This document shows, piece by piece, positions 17,528-26,109 of a stretch of 64,000 bases of DNA. This DNA is from Magnetospirillum sp. SS-4 (lineage in GTDB: Bacteria; Pseudomonadota; Alphaproteobacteria; Rhodospirillales; Magnetospirillaceae), in NCBI RefSeq assembly GCF_902729425.1, contig NZ_CACVCH010000055.1, positions 1 through 64,000 on the forward strand, written 5' to 3'. How positions within the stretch are numbered: the stretch's first letter is position 1; the number at the start of each line of letters is the position of its first letter. The notes beneath the pieces are model-generated. The model saw nothing but the letters and a program-made list of their open reading frames with translations. It made no database searches and was not told the DNA's origin. The translations under genes were made by a program, and so were the position numbers.

Positions 17528-18679
17528 ATGAATTGGAAGCATGCAGCGGGAATCTGTCTGTCGGTCATGATGAGCGTCACTGCCGCCAACGCGGCCGAGC
17601 CGCCGATCAAGATCGGAGCGTTCCTGTCGGTGACCGGCCAGATGTCGCCCATGGGCGATCCTCAGAAGCGGACCTTCGACTTCATGGTCGAAAAGATCAA
17701 TGCCCAGGGTGGCGTGCTGGGCCGCAAGATCGAAATGATCGTGTATGACGACGCTTCGGAGCCGGAAAAGGCGACCACCTTCGTCAAGCGCCTGATCGAG
17801 AACGACAAGGTGGATCTGATCATCGGCGGGTCGGGCACTCCCACCAGCATGTCCGTCCTTCAGTTGATGGAACGGGCCGAGATGCCTTACATGTCGCTGG
17901 GCGGCGGCACCGCCATCGGCGATCCGGTCCGCAAGTGGACCTTCAAGTTTCCGCAATCCGACCGTCTGGCCGCCGAGAAGGTGCTGACCGACCTGAAGAA
18001 GCGTGGCCTGACCAAGATCGCCCTGCTGTCCGAGAACGTCGGCTTCGGCAAGTCCGGCCATGACCAGACCGTCAAGCTGGCCCCCAAGTTCGGCATCGAG
18101 ATCCTGATCGACGAGGTCTATTCGCCCAAGGATCCCGACGTCACCCCGCAGCTGACCAAGATTCGCGGCACTGCCGGCGTGCAGGCGCTGTTCATCTTCG
18201 GCACCGGCACCGGCCCCGCCGTCGCCACCAAGAACATCAAGCAGATGGGCCTCAACCTGCCGCTGTACCAGTCGCACGGCGTCGCCTCGAAGGAATTCCT
18301 GCGTCTGGTTGGTCCCGCCGCCGACGGCACCCGCCTGCCGGCTGGCGCCCAGGCGGTGGCCGATCAGCTGCCCGCCAACGATCGCCAGAAGAAGATCGTG
18401 ATGGACTTCAAGAAGGAATACGAGGAGCGCAACAAGCCGCTGGAGGTCAGCCCGCTGCCCGGTCACGGCCTCGACGCCCTGCTGATGGCGGTCGACGCCT
18501 TCAAGCGGGCCGGCACCACCGACAAGGCCAAGGTCCGCGACGCCATCGAGCAGACCAAGGACTTCGTCGCCACCACCGGCATCTACAACTACTCGCCCAC
18601 CGACCACATGGGCCTCGGCCTCGAGTCGTTCAAGATGGTCGAGATCAAGAACGGCGACTGGGTCCTGCTCGCCGACTGA
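17528..18679 (+). CDS. LivJ-type ABC transporter substrate-binding protein
   Basis: The 383-residue periplasmic protein has a signal peptide (residues 1-22, ending ANA) and the type I binding-protein opening IKIGAFLSVTGQMSPMG, followed by LIIGGSGTPTS and other hinge-domain patterns. Family members bind branched-chain amino acids, amides or aromatic acids. The start at 17528 is fixed by GGAGG 6-7 bases before it. No LivHMGF permease or ATPase genes are nearby, so its transporter must be encoded elsewhere. The CoA-ligase-like enzyme downstream hints at an aromatic or organic acid ligand (inference). A terminator follows the gene. Confidence 0.9.
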   Translation: MNWKHAAGICLSVMMSVTAANAAEPPIKIGAFLSVTGQMSPMGDPQKRTFDFMVEKINAQGGVLGRKIEMIVYDDASEPEKATTFVKRLIENDKVDLIIGGSGTPTSMSVLQLMERAEMPYMSLGGGTAIGDPVRKWTFKFPQSDRLAAEKVLTDLKKRGLTKIALLSENVGFGKSGHDQTVKLAPKFGIEILIDEVYSPKDPDVTPQLTKIRGTAGVQALFIFGTGTGPAVATKNIKQMGLNLPLYQSHGVASKEFLRLVGPAADGTRLPAGAQAVADQLPANDRQKKIVMDFKKEYEERNKPLEVSPLPGHGLDALLMAVDAFKRAGTTDKAKVRDAIEQTKDFVATTGIYNYSPTDHMGLGLESFKMVEIKNGDWVLLAD

Positions 18680-18695
18680 GTATGCGTCATGACGG

Positions 18696-18727
18696 CGGCG
18701 AGCCCTGGCCTGGGGCTCGCCGTTTTC
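18696..18727 (+). terminator. Rho-independent terminator after the binding-protein gene
   Basis: CGGCGAGCCC (18696-18705) pairs with GGGCTCGCCG (18713-18722), a 10-base stem with a 7-base loop, followed by TTTT. It lies 17 bases after the stop codon and would reduce transcription into the CoA-ligase gene, making the binding protein the more abundant product. Confidence 0.8.
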
Positions 18728-18744
18728 ATTCCAAGGATAAGATC

Positions 18745-20244
18745 ATGAACGGTGCCGACGAAATCCTGGGGCCGAGCCTTGCCGCCGGCCGGGGGGACGT
18801 GCTTGCCCTGATCTGCGGCGAGCGCAGCCTGACCTATTCCGACCTCGACCGCCTGGCCTGCCGTTTCGGCAACGCCATGCTGGCCGCCGGGGTGGCGCGC
18901 CAGCAGCCGGTCCTGCTGCTGCTGGACGACGGTCCCGAACTGGTGGCCGCCTATCTGGGCGCCATGAAGGCAGGGTTGGTGCCGGTGGCGCTCAACACCC
19001 GCATGGCGGCCAAGGATCTGGCCCATGCCTGCGCCGACAGCGGCGCCGCGCTGCTGCTGGTCGAGGACGATCTGGCCGAACTGGCGCGCGAGGCCGAGGC
19101 CATCGGCCGCGCCGTGCCGCGCCGGGTCGCCACCGGCGAACTGGACGCCTTCCTGGCCGGCGCTTCCGACCGGCTGGTCTCGGCCGACATGGCCCCCGAG
19201 GACATGGCGTTGTGGATGTACACGTCGGGCACCACCGGCCAGCCCAAGGGCGCCGTGCATGTCCATGCCTCGATTCCGCTGGGCGAACGCCATGTGCGGG
19301 AGAATCTGGGCCTTGAGCCCGGTGACCGCATCTTTTCGACCTCCAAGCTGTTCTTCGCCTATCCGCTGGGCCATTGCCTGATCGGGGCGCTTCGAGTCGG
19401 CGCCACCCTGGTGCTGCATCGCGGCTGGCCCGATTCCGCCGCCGCCGCCCAGGTCATCGGCCGTACCCGGCCGAAAGTGGTGCTGTCGGTGCCCGCCCTC
19501 TATCGCCTGATGCTCAAGGACGGAATCGCCTCCAGCGAGGCGTTCCGGGGCGTGCGCACCTGGGTCTCGGCCGGCGAGAACCTGCCGGCCGAACTGTGCC
19601 GCCGCTGGATGGACGAAACCGGCGGCATCATGCTGGAAGGCATCGGCGCCACCGAATCGCTGTTCCTGTTCATCGCCAGCACGCCCCGGGCCATGAAGCC
19701 CGGCGCCTGCGGCCGGCCGCTGCCCTGGGCCGAGGCCGAGCTGCGCAACCCGGCCGGCGAGGTCATCGACGCCGCCGATACTCCCGGCGATCTGTGGATA
19801 CGCATGGATTCGCTGTTCCGGCGCTATCACAACCGCCCCGACGTGACCCAGCGGGTGCTGCGGGACGGCTGGTGGAAGACCGGCGACGTCTTCGCCCGGG
19901 ACGCCGAGGGCTGGTGGACGCCCCAGGGCCGCTCCGACGACATGATCAAGGTGTCGGGGCAGTGGGTCAGCCCCGCCGAGGTGGAGGAAGCCGCCCTGAT
20001 GGTTCCCGGCGTCGCCGACGCGGTGGCGGTCGGCATTCCCAACGAGGACGGCCTGATCCGTCTGGTGCTTTACGCCGTCGCCGAGGTGGGCGAGCACGAG
20101 CCGGTTCTGGAAACCCGCATCGTCGAGACGCTGCGTTCCAAGCTGGCGATCTTCAAATGCCCCCGCACCGTCCGTTTCCTCGACACCATCCCCCGCACCG
20201 CCACCGGCAAGGTGCAGCGCTTCAAGCTGCGGGAAGCCGGCTGA
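18745..20244 (+). CDS. Benzoate-CoA-ligase-like acyl-CoA synthetase
   Basis: A 499-residue AMP-forming synthetase that would activate a carboxylic acid with ATP and CoA. Visible motifs are the P-loop-like YTSGTTGQPKGAVHVH (about 172-187), the SAGENLPAELC stretch typical of the benzoate-CoA ligase group, WKTGDVF, and the C-terminal lysine in PRTATGKVQRFKLRE. The substrate cannot be fixed; benzoate, hydroxybenzoate or another aromatic acid is a reasonable guess. The start follows AAGGA by 7 bases. The next gene starts at the last base of its stop codon, so the two are coupled. Confidence 0.85.
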   Translation: MNGADEILGPSLAAGRGDVLALICGERSLTYSDLDRLACRFGNAMLAAGVARQQPVLLLLDDGPELVAAYLGAMKAGLVPVALNTRMAAKDLAHACADSGAALLLVEDDLAELAREAEAIGRAVPRRVATGELDAFLAGASDRLVSADMAPEDMALWMYTSGTTGQPKGAVHVHASIPLGERHVRENLGLEPGDRIFSTSKLFFAYPLGHCLIGALRVGATLVLHRGWPDSAAAAQVIGRTRPKVVLSVPALYRLMLKDGIASSEAFRGVRTWVSAGENLPAELCRRWMDETGGIMLEGIGATESLFLFIASTPRAMKPGACGRPLPWAEAELRNPAGEVIDAADTPGDLWIRMDSLFRRYHNRPDVTQRVLRDGWWKTGDVFARDAEGWWTPQGRSDDMIKVSGQWVSPAEVEEAALMVPGVADAVAVGIPNEDGLIRLVLYAVAEVGEHEPVLETRIVETLRSKLAIFKCPRTVRFLDTIPRTATGKVQRFKLREAG

Positions 20245-21194
20245 TGCGGGCTGTCATCGTCGAGTCGTTCGGCGGTGCCGAGGTCATGCGGTGGGGCGAG
20301 ATCGAAACGCCGGTTCCCAGCCCCGGCGAAGTGCTGATCCGGATTCGCGCCGCCGCCGTCAATCCGGTGGACTGGAAGATCAGGGAAGGCAACCTGGCCC
20401 GGCTGTTTCCCTGCAAGTTCCCGCTGATTCCCGGATGGGACGCCGCCGGCGTCATCGCCGCCCTGGGCGAGGGGGTCACCGGCTTTTCCATCGGCGACCG
20501 GGTATGGTCGTTCTGCCGTAAGCCCGACATCCAGTGGGGCACCTACGCCGAATACGTCGTCATGACCGCCGATGCGGTGGCGATGATGCCGGCCAGCCTG
20601 GATTTCGCCCAGGCCTCGGCCATTCCGCTGGCCGGCCTCACCGCTTGGCAATCCCTGTTCGACGTGGCCGACATCCGCCCCGGCCAGGTGGTGCTGATCC
20701 ATGCGGGCGCTGGCGGTGTCGGCTCGCTGGCGGTGCCGCTGGCCAAATGGGCCGGCGCCACCGTCGTCAGCACCGCCAGGGCCGAGAATCACGATTATGT
20801 CCGCCGGCTCGGGGCCGATCACGTCATCGACTACACCACCCGGGATTTTGTCGCGGCCACGCGGGATCTGTTCCCCGAGGGCGTCGACTTCGCCTATGGC
20901 ACCGTCGGCGGCGAAGTGCTGGCCCGCAGCTATCAGGTCGTGAAGCCGGGCGGCATTCTGGTCTCCATCACCGACAAGACCGACCGGGACGAGGCCGAAC
21001 GGCTGGGAATCCGCGTCAAGTACCTGTTCGTCAAGCCCAACGGCCAGCAATTGCGCCGGTTGGCGGCGCTGCTGGATGACGGCACGCTGCTGCCCCCCCT
21101 GGTCGAGGAGATGAGGCTGGATCAGGCCGCCGAGGCGCTGGGGCGCAACCGCCGCGGCCATGGCCGCGGCAAGATCGTGCTGATGGTTGATTAG
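20244..21194 (+). CDS. Zinc-independent quinone oxidoreductase-like (MDR superfamily) enzyme
   Basis: The 316-residue protein has the GroES-like N-terminal half (AAAVNPVDWKIREG, IPGWDAAGVI) and the NAD(P)-binding half with AGAGGVGSLAVPLAKW (about 151-166). The cysteines that bind catalytic zinc in alcohol dehydrogenases are absent, as in the QOR group, so it likely reduces quinones or enones with NADPH. It overlaps the upstream ligase gene by one base (TGATG), which implies joint expression. It abuts, stop to stop, the convergent LuxR-type gene. Confidence 0.87.
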   Translation: MRAVIVESFGGAEVMRWGEIETPVPSPGEVLIRIRAAAVNPVDWKIREGNLARLFPCKFPLIPGWDAAGVIAALGEGVTGFSIGDRVWSFCRKPDIQWGTYAEYVVMTADAVAMMPASLDFAQASAIPLAGLTAWQSLFDVADIRPGQVVLIHAGAGGVGSLAVPLAKWAGATVVSTARAENHDYVRRLGADHVIDYTTRDFVAATRDLFPEGVDFAYGTVGGEVLARSYQVVKPGGILVSITDKTDRDEAERLGIRVKYLFVKPNGQQLRRLAALLDDGTLLPPLVEEMRLDQAAEALGRNRRGHGRGKIVLMVD

Positions 21195-21824
21195 TTAGCG
21201 GGATTCCCGCCCCTTCAGATAGAAGGCCACCGCCTGGGCGCGGTTGCCGACCCCCAGCTTGTCGTACAGGTTCTTCAGGTGGAACTTGACGGTGTTCAGC
21301 GAAATGTCGAGCTGGCTGGCCATCTGCTGGTTGGTCAGGCCGCCGGCCAGGGCCGCCAGCAATTCCCGCTCGCGCGGGGTCAGGCCGGCCAAGGGATCGC
21401 TGGCCAGGCTGGAGACGTCGATGAACGGAAACACCATGCGGCCGGACGCGACCGCGATGATGGTGTCGAGCAATTGTTCGGGCGGCTCGCGCTTCGAGCA
21501 GAAGCCGGCGGCGCCCAGGGTCATGGCCTGACGGGGAACGTCCGGGTTGGGGCTGCCGGTATAGACGATCAGCCGGGGGGCGTCGACGCGGCCGCGCAGC
21601 GATTGCAGCACGCCGCGCCCGTCGATATTGGGCATTTCCCAGCCGATGATGCCCACGTCGAAGGGGACCGAATCGGCGGTTTCAAGAAAGCGCTCGCCAT
21701 CGTTGACCACGGTGGCGACCTTGAAGCGGTCGTCGCAGTCGAACAGTTTGACCAGACTGCTTTGCAGCAGCGGATTCTTCTCGGCGATGACGATGACGAT
21801 CTGTCTGTTCTGCTGGACGGGCAT
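21195..21824 (-). CDS. LuxR-type (NarL/FixJ) regulator with an atypical receiver domain
   Basis: Residues 10-125 have a receiver-domain pattern and residues 145-205 a LuxR DNA-binding helix-turn-helix (LTPRERELLAALAGGLTNQQMA, then NTVKFHLKNLYDKL). The phospho-accepting Asp is missing: the usual LLDxEMPxxDG reads IIGWEMPNIDG, with Gly in its place. The acidic pair after strand 1 reads AEKN. The domain therefore probably is not phosphorylated and may respond to a ligand or partner. No kinase is adjacent. It is divergent from the chemoreceptor gene at 22148 and could regulate it. Confidence 0.88.
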   Translation of the reverse strand: MPVQQNRQIVIVIAEKNPLLQSSLVKLFDCDDRFKVATVVNDGERFLETADSVPFDVGIIGWEMPNIDGRGVLQSLRGRVDAPRLIVYTGSPNPDVPRQAMTLGAAGFCSKREPPEQLLDTIIAVASGRMVFPFIDVSSLASDPLAGLTPRERELLAALAGGLTNQQMASQLDISLNTVKFHLKNLYDKLGVGNRAQAVAFYLKGRESR

Positions 21825-22147
21825 TGATTTATTGATCCCTTGTCAGGGCCGAAAGACCCCGCCTCCCCCGAGGCGGTATTCTTACCGTTTACCGGAGAAT
21901 AAGCAAACCCTGAAAGAGGGTCTTTCCCACACTTTTCCCACACCGGCGAACGGGGGGAAAGCCATCTTGCCACACGGGGGCGGTTTCGGGCCGGCGGCAT
22001 GGCCGTGGAAGGACGGACCGCCGGAATCCGCCGGTTTGCAAATGTTTCCGGGCTGGGGCTTGAAACCCGGTCATAAGCGGAGCATATTCTAAAAGTCATA
22101 TCTGAAACATACGACATTCGCCTATATTTTTTCGGGGTAAAACGACA
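21825..22147. other. Intergenic region between a divergent regulator and a chemoreceptor
   Basis: This 323-base gap contains no convincing gene. Three small perfect hairpins lie within it: GCCTC-CCCC-GAGGC (21861-21874), CGGTA-TTCT-TACCG (21874-21887) and ACCCT-GAAAG-AGGGT (21907-21921). The last 70 bases are AT-rich and should hold the promoter of the chemoreceptor. The first two hairpins lie in the probable leader of the LuxR-type gene when read on the minus strand. Confidence 0.5.
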
Positions 22148-23845
22148 ATGCGTGACAACGGACCGGTTACCGATCGCGAAGTGGAACTGAAGGACGGCGA
22201 TCTGCTGGTGTCGAGGACCGATGCCGGCGGCCGCATCACCTTCGTCAACAAGGCGTTCATCGACATCAGCGGCTTTACCGAGGCGGAATTGCTGGGCTCG
22301 CCCCATAATCTGGTCCGTCACCCGCACATGCCCAAGGAAGCCTTCGCCGATCTGTGGGCCACCATCAAGACGGGGCGGCCGTGGGAGGGCTTCGTCAAGA
22401 ACCGGACCAAGACCGGCGATTCCTATTGGGTGCGCGCCAATGTCACGCCCTTCATGGAGGATGGCCGGATCGCCGGCTACATCTCCATCCGCTCCAAGCC
22501 GACGCGGGCGCAGATCAGCGCCGCCGAGGCGGCCTACCAGACCATCCGCACCGGCGCCGACAAGGGCCTTGGCATCAGGGACGGTCAGGTGGTGTCCGAC
22601 AGCCTGTCGTTCCGGCTGTCGCGCTATGCCGGCAGCGTCAAGGGCAGGCTGACCGGCATGGTTGCTGCCATGATCGCGCTGCTGGGAATAATGGAAGTCC
22701 TCAATCTGCTCGACCTGGATTCAGACAGCCGCTCCGGCATCAGTCTCGTGATATTCGCCTTGGGAATCGTTCTGGCTCTCGGACTCCGGCAGGTGGTCAT
22801 CGGCACCATCATCCGCCCTCTCGTCGACATGGAAGGGCATTTCGACGCCATCGCCCGCGGCGATTTCGCCCACGAAATTCCGTTCGAGCCGGTGGCGGAG
22901 TTTCAGCGGATCAGTGCCCTGCTGCGCGCCATGAAGGCCAAGCTGGGCTATAACCTGCTGGAAAAGGCCGAACTGGACCGCCAGTCGGAGGAGCGGCGGC
23001 GCGCCGAGCTCAACCGCGTCGCCCAGTCGCTGGAGGACCGGGTCAAGGGGGTGGTCGACCTGATCGACGTCTCGTCCGGCTCGCTGCTGGGCAATGCCCA
23101 GACCCTGTCGCACAATGCCCAGGAAACCATGACCCAGGCGGGCAACGTCACCGCCATGACCTCGCAGGTGACCTCGAACGTCCAGGCGGTGTCGGCCGCC
23201 ACCCACGAGCTGTCGTCGTCGGTGACCGAGATCTCGCGGCAGGTCTCGCACGCCGCCGACATCTCCCGCGACGCGGTGCGTCAGGCCGGCGAGACCGACC
23301 GCATGGTCCGCAGTCTGGCCGAGGCCGCCCAGAAGATCGGCGAGGTGGTCAAGCTGATCAACGACATCGCCGCCCAGACCAACCTGCTGGCGCTGAACGC
23401 CACCATCGAGGCGGCCCGCGCCGGCGAGGCCGGCAAGGGCTTCGCCGTGGTCGCCAACGAGGTCAAGCATCTGGCCAATCAGACCGCCAAGGCCACCGAG
23501 GAGATCGGAACCCAGATCGCCGCCATCCAGAGCGAGACCCAATCGGCGGTCGAGGCGATCAGCTCCATTTCGGGAACCATCGAGAACATCAACGAGCTGT
23601 CCTCGGCCATCGCCGCCGCGGTCGAGGAACAAGGCGCCGCCACCAGCGAAATCGCCCGTTCGGTCGAGCAGGCGGCGCACGGCACGTCGCAGGCGGCCGA
23701 GAACGTGGCGGTGGTTTCCGGCGCCGCCGAGGAAACCAAGCTGATGTCCGATCAGGTGTTCGGCGCCGCCGACGGCCTGAAGGGCGCTTCCAACCAGTTG
23801 GCCAGGGAAGTGGCGGGCTTCATCCGCGAAATCCGCAACGCCTGA
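22148..23845 (+). CDS. Aer-like PAS chemoreceptor (methyl-accepting chemotaxis protein)
   Basis: The 565-residue protein opens with a cytoplasmic PAS domain (about 15-120) very like that of Aer, with [21 protein letters not shown] and [20 protein letters not shown]; in Aer this domain binds FAD and senses redox state. Two closely spaced membrane segments follow (about 170-188 and 197-218), then a HAMP-like region, then a signalling domain with the conserved tip near 406-427 ([21 protein letters not shown]). There is no periplasmic sensor domain, so it should report internal energy state to CheA/CheW. Its PAS closely resembles that of the receptor at 57216-60176. No che genes are adjacent. Confidence 0.92.
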   Translation: MRDNGPVTDREVELKDGDLLVSRTDAGGRITFVNKAFIDISGFTEAELLGSPHNLVRHPHMPKEAFADLWATIKTGRPWEGFVKNRTKTGDSYWVRANVTPFMEDGRIAGYISIRSKPTRAQISAAEAAYQTIRTGADKGLGIRDGQVVSDSLSFRLSRYAGSVKGRLTGMVAAMIALLGIMEVLNLLDLDSDSRSGISLVIFALGIVLALGLRQVVIGTIIRPLVDMEGHFDAIARGDFAHEIPFEPVAEFQRISALLRAMKAKLGYNLLEKAELDRQSEERRRAELNRVAQSLEDRVKGVVDLIDVSSGSLLGNAQTLSHNAQETMTQAGNVTAMTSQVTSNVQAVSAATHELSSSVTEISRQVSHAADISRDAVRQAGETDRMVRSLAEAAQKIGEVVKLINDIAAQTNLLALNATIEAARAGEAGKGFAVVANEVKHLANQTAKATEEIGTQIAAIQSETQSAVEAISSISGTIENINELSSAIAAAVEEQGAATSEIARSVEQAAHGTSQAAENVAVVSGAAEETKLMSDQVFGAADGLKGASNQLAREVAGFIREIRNA

Positions 23846-23859
23846 GTCCGCGCGGGCCT

Positions 23860-23896
23860 CCTCCCCTTCTCCCGAATGGGAGACGGGGAGGGTTTT
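23860..23896 (+). terminator. Rho-independent terminator after the chemoreceptor gene
   Basis: CCTCCCC (23860-23866) pairs with GGGGAGG (23885-23891), and an inner CTCCC/GGGAG stem closes a GAAT loop; the right arm is followed by GTTTT. It begins 14 bases after the stop codon and also separates the gene from the convergent one ending at 23903. Confidence 0.8.
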
Positions 23897-23902
23897 GCGT
23901 GA

Positions 23903-24412
23903 TCAGGCCAGCAGGCTGTCGATTTCCACCTGCGCCATGGCGCGGTCCGATCCGTGGATGATGGCGTTGGCACAGTCCATCAGGGCCTGGGCGGCGCGGC
24001 TGATGGCCTTGACGTGCTCGGCGACGAGGCCGGGGTCGGAGCCGGCGACGATCTCCTCCTCCAGCTTGGCGACCCCGCCCAGAATCAGCGTGTTCAACTG
24101 GTTCAGGGTCTCCTCGAACGGGCGGCGGTACTTGCCGGGCACCCGGTCGTAGGCCTCGATGGCCAATTGCTTGTCCTTGAAGCTGGAATCGGCGAAATGC
24201 TCGGTATAGCTCTTGGGCGCCCACATCTTGCATTCCTCGATCATGTCCGGCATGTCCGGAATCATGTCGAGCAGCATGACGATTTCATTGAAATGGTTAA
24301 GGTAATCGGTCGCGAGCAAGGTCTGGGCGCTGATATTGGTGCCGTCGACCCTGGCTGCGAATTCCTCGAAGGCAACGCGCTCTTCCGGCGGAATGTCCGA
24401 ATCCGTCACCAT
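23903..24412 (-). CDS. Helical protein of unknown function
   Basis: A soluble, acidic, mostly helical protein of about 169 residues without signal peptide or recognised motif. Conserved-looking stretches are TNISAQTLLATDYLNHFNEI, methionine- and proline-rich LDMIPDMPDM, and RAAQALMDCANAIIHG near the end. The start is uncertain. AGGAGG lies only 1 base before ATG 24412 and 4 bases before GTG 24409, while an upstream in-frame ATG at 24445 has only AAGG touching it. The gene lies between a chemoreceptor and rlmH, and gives no clear functional hint. Confidence 0.7.
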   Translation of the reverse strand: MVTDSDIPPEERVAFEEFAARVDGTNISAQTLLATDYLNHFNEIVMLLDMIPDMPDMIEECKMWAPKSYTEHFADSSFKDKQLAIEAYDRVPGKYRRPFEETLNQLNTLILGGVAKLEEEIVAGSDPGLVAEHVKAISRAAQALMDCANAIIHGSDRAMAQVEIDSLLA

Positions 24413-24499
24413 TCCTCCTGATCCCCTGTGATCCCCACGAGTCATCCTTGCGCCATGAAGAGGAAGAATTCAAGAGGGCACAAAACCATTATCGCCCGA

Positions 24500-24958
24500 T
24501 CAAACCCGATGATAGGGATGTCCGGCCAGGATGGCCTGGGCCCGCCACAACTGTTCCGCCAGCAGGGCGCGGACCAGCATATGCGGCCAGGTCATGCGCC
24601 CCAGCGACAGCAGCAGGTCGGCGCGGTCGCGGACCGCCTGGCCGTGGCCGTCGGCGCCGCCGACCAGGAAGGCCAGATCAGTGATGCCGTTATCGCGCCA
24701 TCTTCCGATTCTGCCGGCGAAGTCGGGCGATGTCATGTCGCGCCCGCGTTCGTCCAGCGCCACCACCACCGCGCCGTCGGGCACGCAGGCCAGCAGCAGG
24801 TCGGCTTCCCGCGCCTTCATCTGCGGCGAGGCCAGGGGGCGCTTTTCCTCCACCTCGCGCAGCACCGGCGGCGGCGACAGGCGGCGAATGTACTGGTGGT
24901 AGAGGTCGAGTTCCGGGCCCGCCCTGGCCTTGCCGACCGCGGCGAGGGTGATGCGCAT
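24500..24958 (-). CDS. rlmH: 23S rRNA pseudouridine-1915 N3-methyltransferase
   Basis: RlmH methylates pseudouridine 1915 in helix 69 of 23S rRNA of assembled ribosomes using SAM. The 152-residue protein has the SPOUT-family layout with KARAGPELDLYHQYIRRL near the start, VVALDERGRDMTS in the middle, the SAM-binding knot loop FLVGGADGHG, and the C-terminal RALLAEQLWRA...GHPYH pattern. Its ATG overlaps the rsfS stop by one base (TGATG), the usual rsfS-rlmH order. Confidence 0.95.
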   Translation of the reverse strand: MRITLAAVGKARAGPELDLYHQYIRRLSPPPVLREVEEKRPLASPQMKAREADLLLACVPDGAVVVALDERGRDMTSPDFAGRIGRWRDNGITDLAFLVGGADGHGQAVRDRADLLLSLGRMTWPHMLVRALLAEQLWRAQAILAGHPYHRV

Positions 24959-25356
24959 CACCCCCCCTGCATGGCCCTGGCGCGGATGGCGGCGGCCGAG
25001 GCGGCGTCGGCCTTGGCCTCCATCACGTTCCACATCTTCTCCAGATTGTAGAAGGCGCGGACCTCGGGGCGGAACAGGTGGACGATGATGTCGCCGGCGT
25101 CGACCAGGACCCAGTCGCATTGCGGCTCGCCCTCGGTCTGGACGTGCTGGCCGGCGGATTTGAGGGCGCGGGACACATGATCGGCCATGGCGCCGACCTG
25201 ACGCTGCGACTTGCCGGTGGCGATCACCATGTGATCGGCGATGGAGGTGCGGCCCTTGAGGTCGATGACGACGATGTCTTCGGCCTTGTGGTCCTCCAGG
25301 GTGGCGACGACCAGGTCGACCAGGGTCTGGGCGGATGGAATGGCGGGAGAGGAAAT
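24958..25356 (-). CDS. rsfS: Ribosomal silencing factor RsfS, with a non-standard start codon
   Basis: RsfS binds ribosomal protein L14 and blocks subunit joining when nutrients are scarce. The conserved domain (EDHKAEDIVVIDLKGRTSIA, then MVIATGKSQRQVGAMADHV and DWVLVDAGDIIVHLF) clearly begins upstream of the first in-frame ATG at 25230. Between that ATG and the in-frame TAG at 25366-25368 there is no ATG, GTG or TTG. AGGAG overlaps that TAG, and an ATT codon (25354-25356) lies 6 bases after it and an ATC 3 bases after it. I take ATT as the likely start by analogy with infC, giving about 132 residues. Starting at 25230 would remove a large part of the conserved fold. Confidence 0.85.
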   Translation of the reverse strand: MSSPAIPSAQTLVDLVVATLEDHKAEDIVVIDLKGRTSIADHMVIATGKSQRQVGAMADHVSRALKSAGQHVQTEGEPQCDWVLVDAGDIIVHLFRPEVRAFYNLEKMWNVMEAKADAASAAAIRARAMQGG

Positions 25357-25365
25357 GATGAACTC

Positions 25366-26031
25366 CTATGGCTGGCTTTGGCCGCGAATGGCGGTGGACG
25401 AGGCGGGGTGAAGACGAATGCGGAGAAACGTCCAGGCCGGCGGAGTCCGTCCGGCCAGGGCGCGGGCCCGGCCGTCGCCGACGCGGCTTGCGGCGAAACG
25501 CCGCGCCGCCTTGGCGGCCAGGGCCCGTGCAGAATAGGGACCGCGCGCCAGAATCGCAACCGGAACGGTGGCGAGGATGCGGGGCCAGCGCGCCCAGCGC
25601 GCCATCTGGACCAGATTGTCCGCCCCCATCAGCCAGACGAAGCGGGTGCGGGAAAAACGAATCCGCAGCCGCGCCACCGTGTCGGCGGTATAGCGGGTGC
25701 CCAGGCGGGTCTCGATGGCGGTGGCGCGAAGGCGGGGGTTGCCCGCCGCCACGTCCCGGGCCGAGGCCAGCCGCCGGGCCAGCGGCGCCATGCCGGCCAC
25801 CGGCTTCAGCGGGTTCTGCGGGCTGACCAGCAGCCAGACCTCGTCCAGCCCCAGCAGCTTCAGGCTAAGTTCGGCGATGTGGCGATGGCCGCCATGGGCG
25901 GGGTTGAATGAACCGCCCAGCAATCCGACCCGCACCCGGCGGCGGTCTCCCCAGGGATTGGGAGGGGGGGAAATGCCGACCGCCTTGCGTTTGCCCGACA
26001 CGTAATCACCGGTTTGCTGATGTCGGCCCAT
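25366..26031 (-). CDS. nadD: Nicotinate-nucleotide adenylyltransferase
   Basis: NadD joins nicotinate mononucleotide and ATP to make deamido-NAD in NAD synthesis. The nucleotidyltransferase signature GLLGGSFNPAHGGH sits at about residues 36-49, followed by VWLLVSPQNPLK, WLMGADNLVQM and the late FLRIRLHPASSTAIR, equivalent to the SSTxIR motif. About 30 residues precede the conserved part and no good ribosome site marks the start; a GTG closer to the fold is possible. Its TAG stop is in the same frame as rsfS, 9 bases before the proposed ATT start. nadD-rsfS-rlmH is a common order in this class. Confidence 0.92.
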   Translation of the reverse strand: MGRHQQTGDYVSGKRKAVGISPPPNPWGDRRRVRVGLLGGSFNPAHGGHRHIAELSLKLLGLDEVWLLVSPQNPLKPVAGMAPLARRLASARDVAAGNPRLRATAIETRLGTRYTADTVARLRIRFSRTRFVWLMGADNLVQMARWARWPRILATVPVAILARGPYSARALAAKAARRFAASRVGDGRARALAGRTPPAWTFLRIRLHPASSTAIRGQSQP

Positions 26032-26109
26032 TTTACGCCAGCCGCCGCATCGCGGCCATGCCGAATTCCCACGACAGCTTGCGCCCCATCACCGTAGTTT
26101 GCTATCCGG

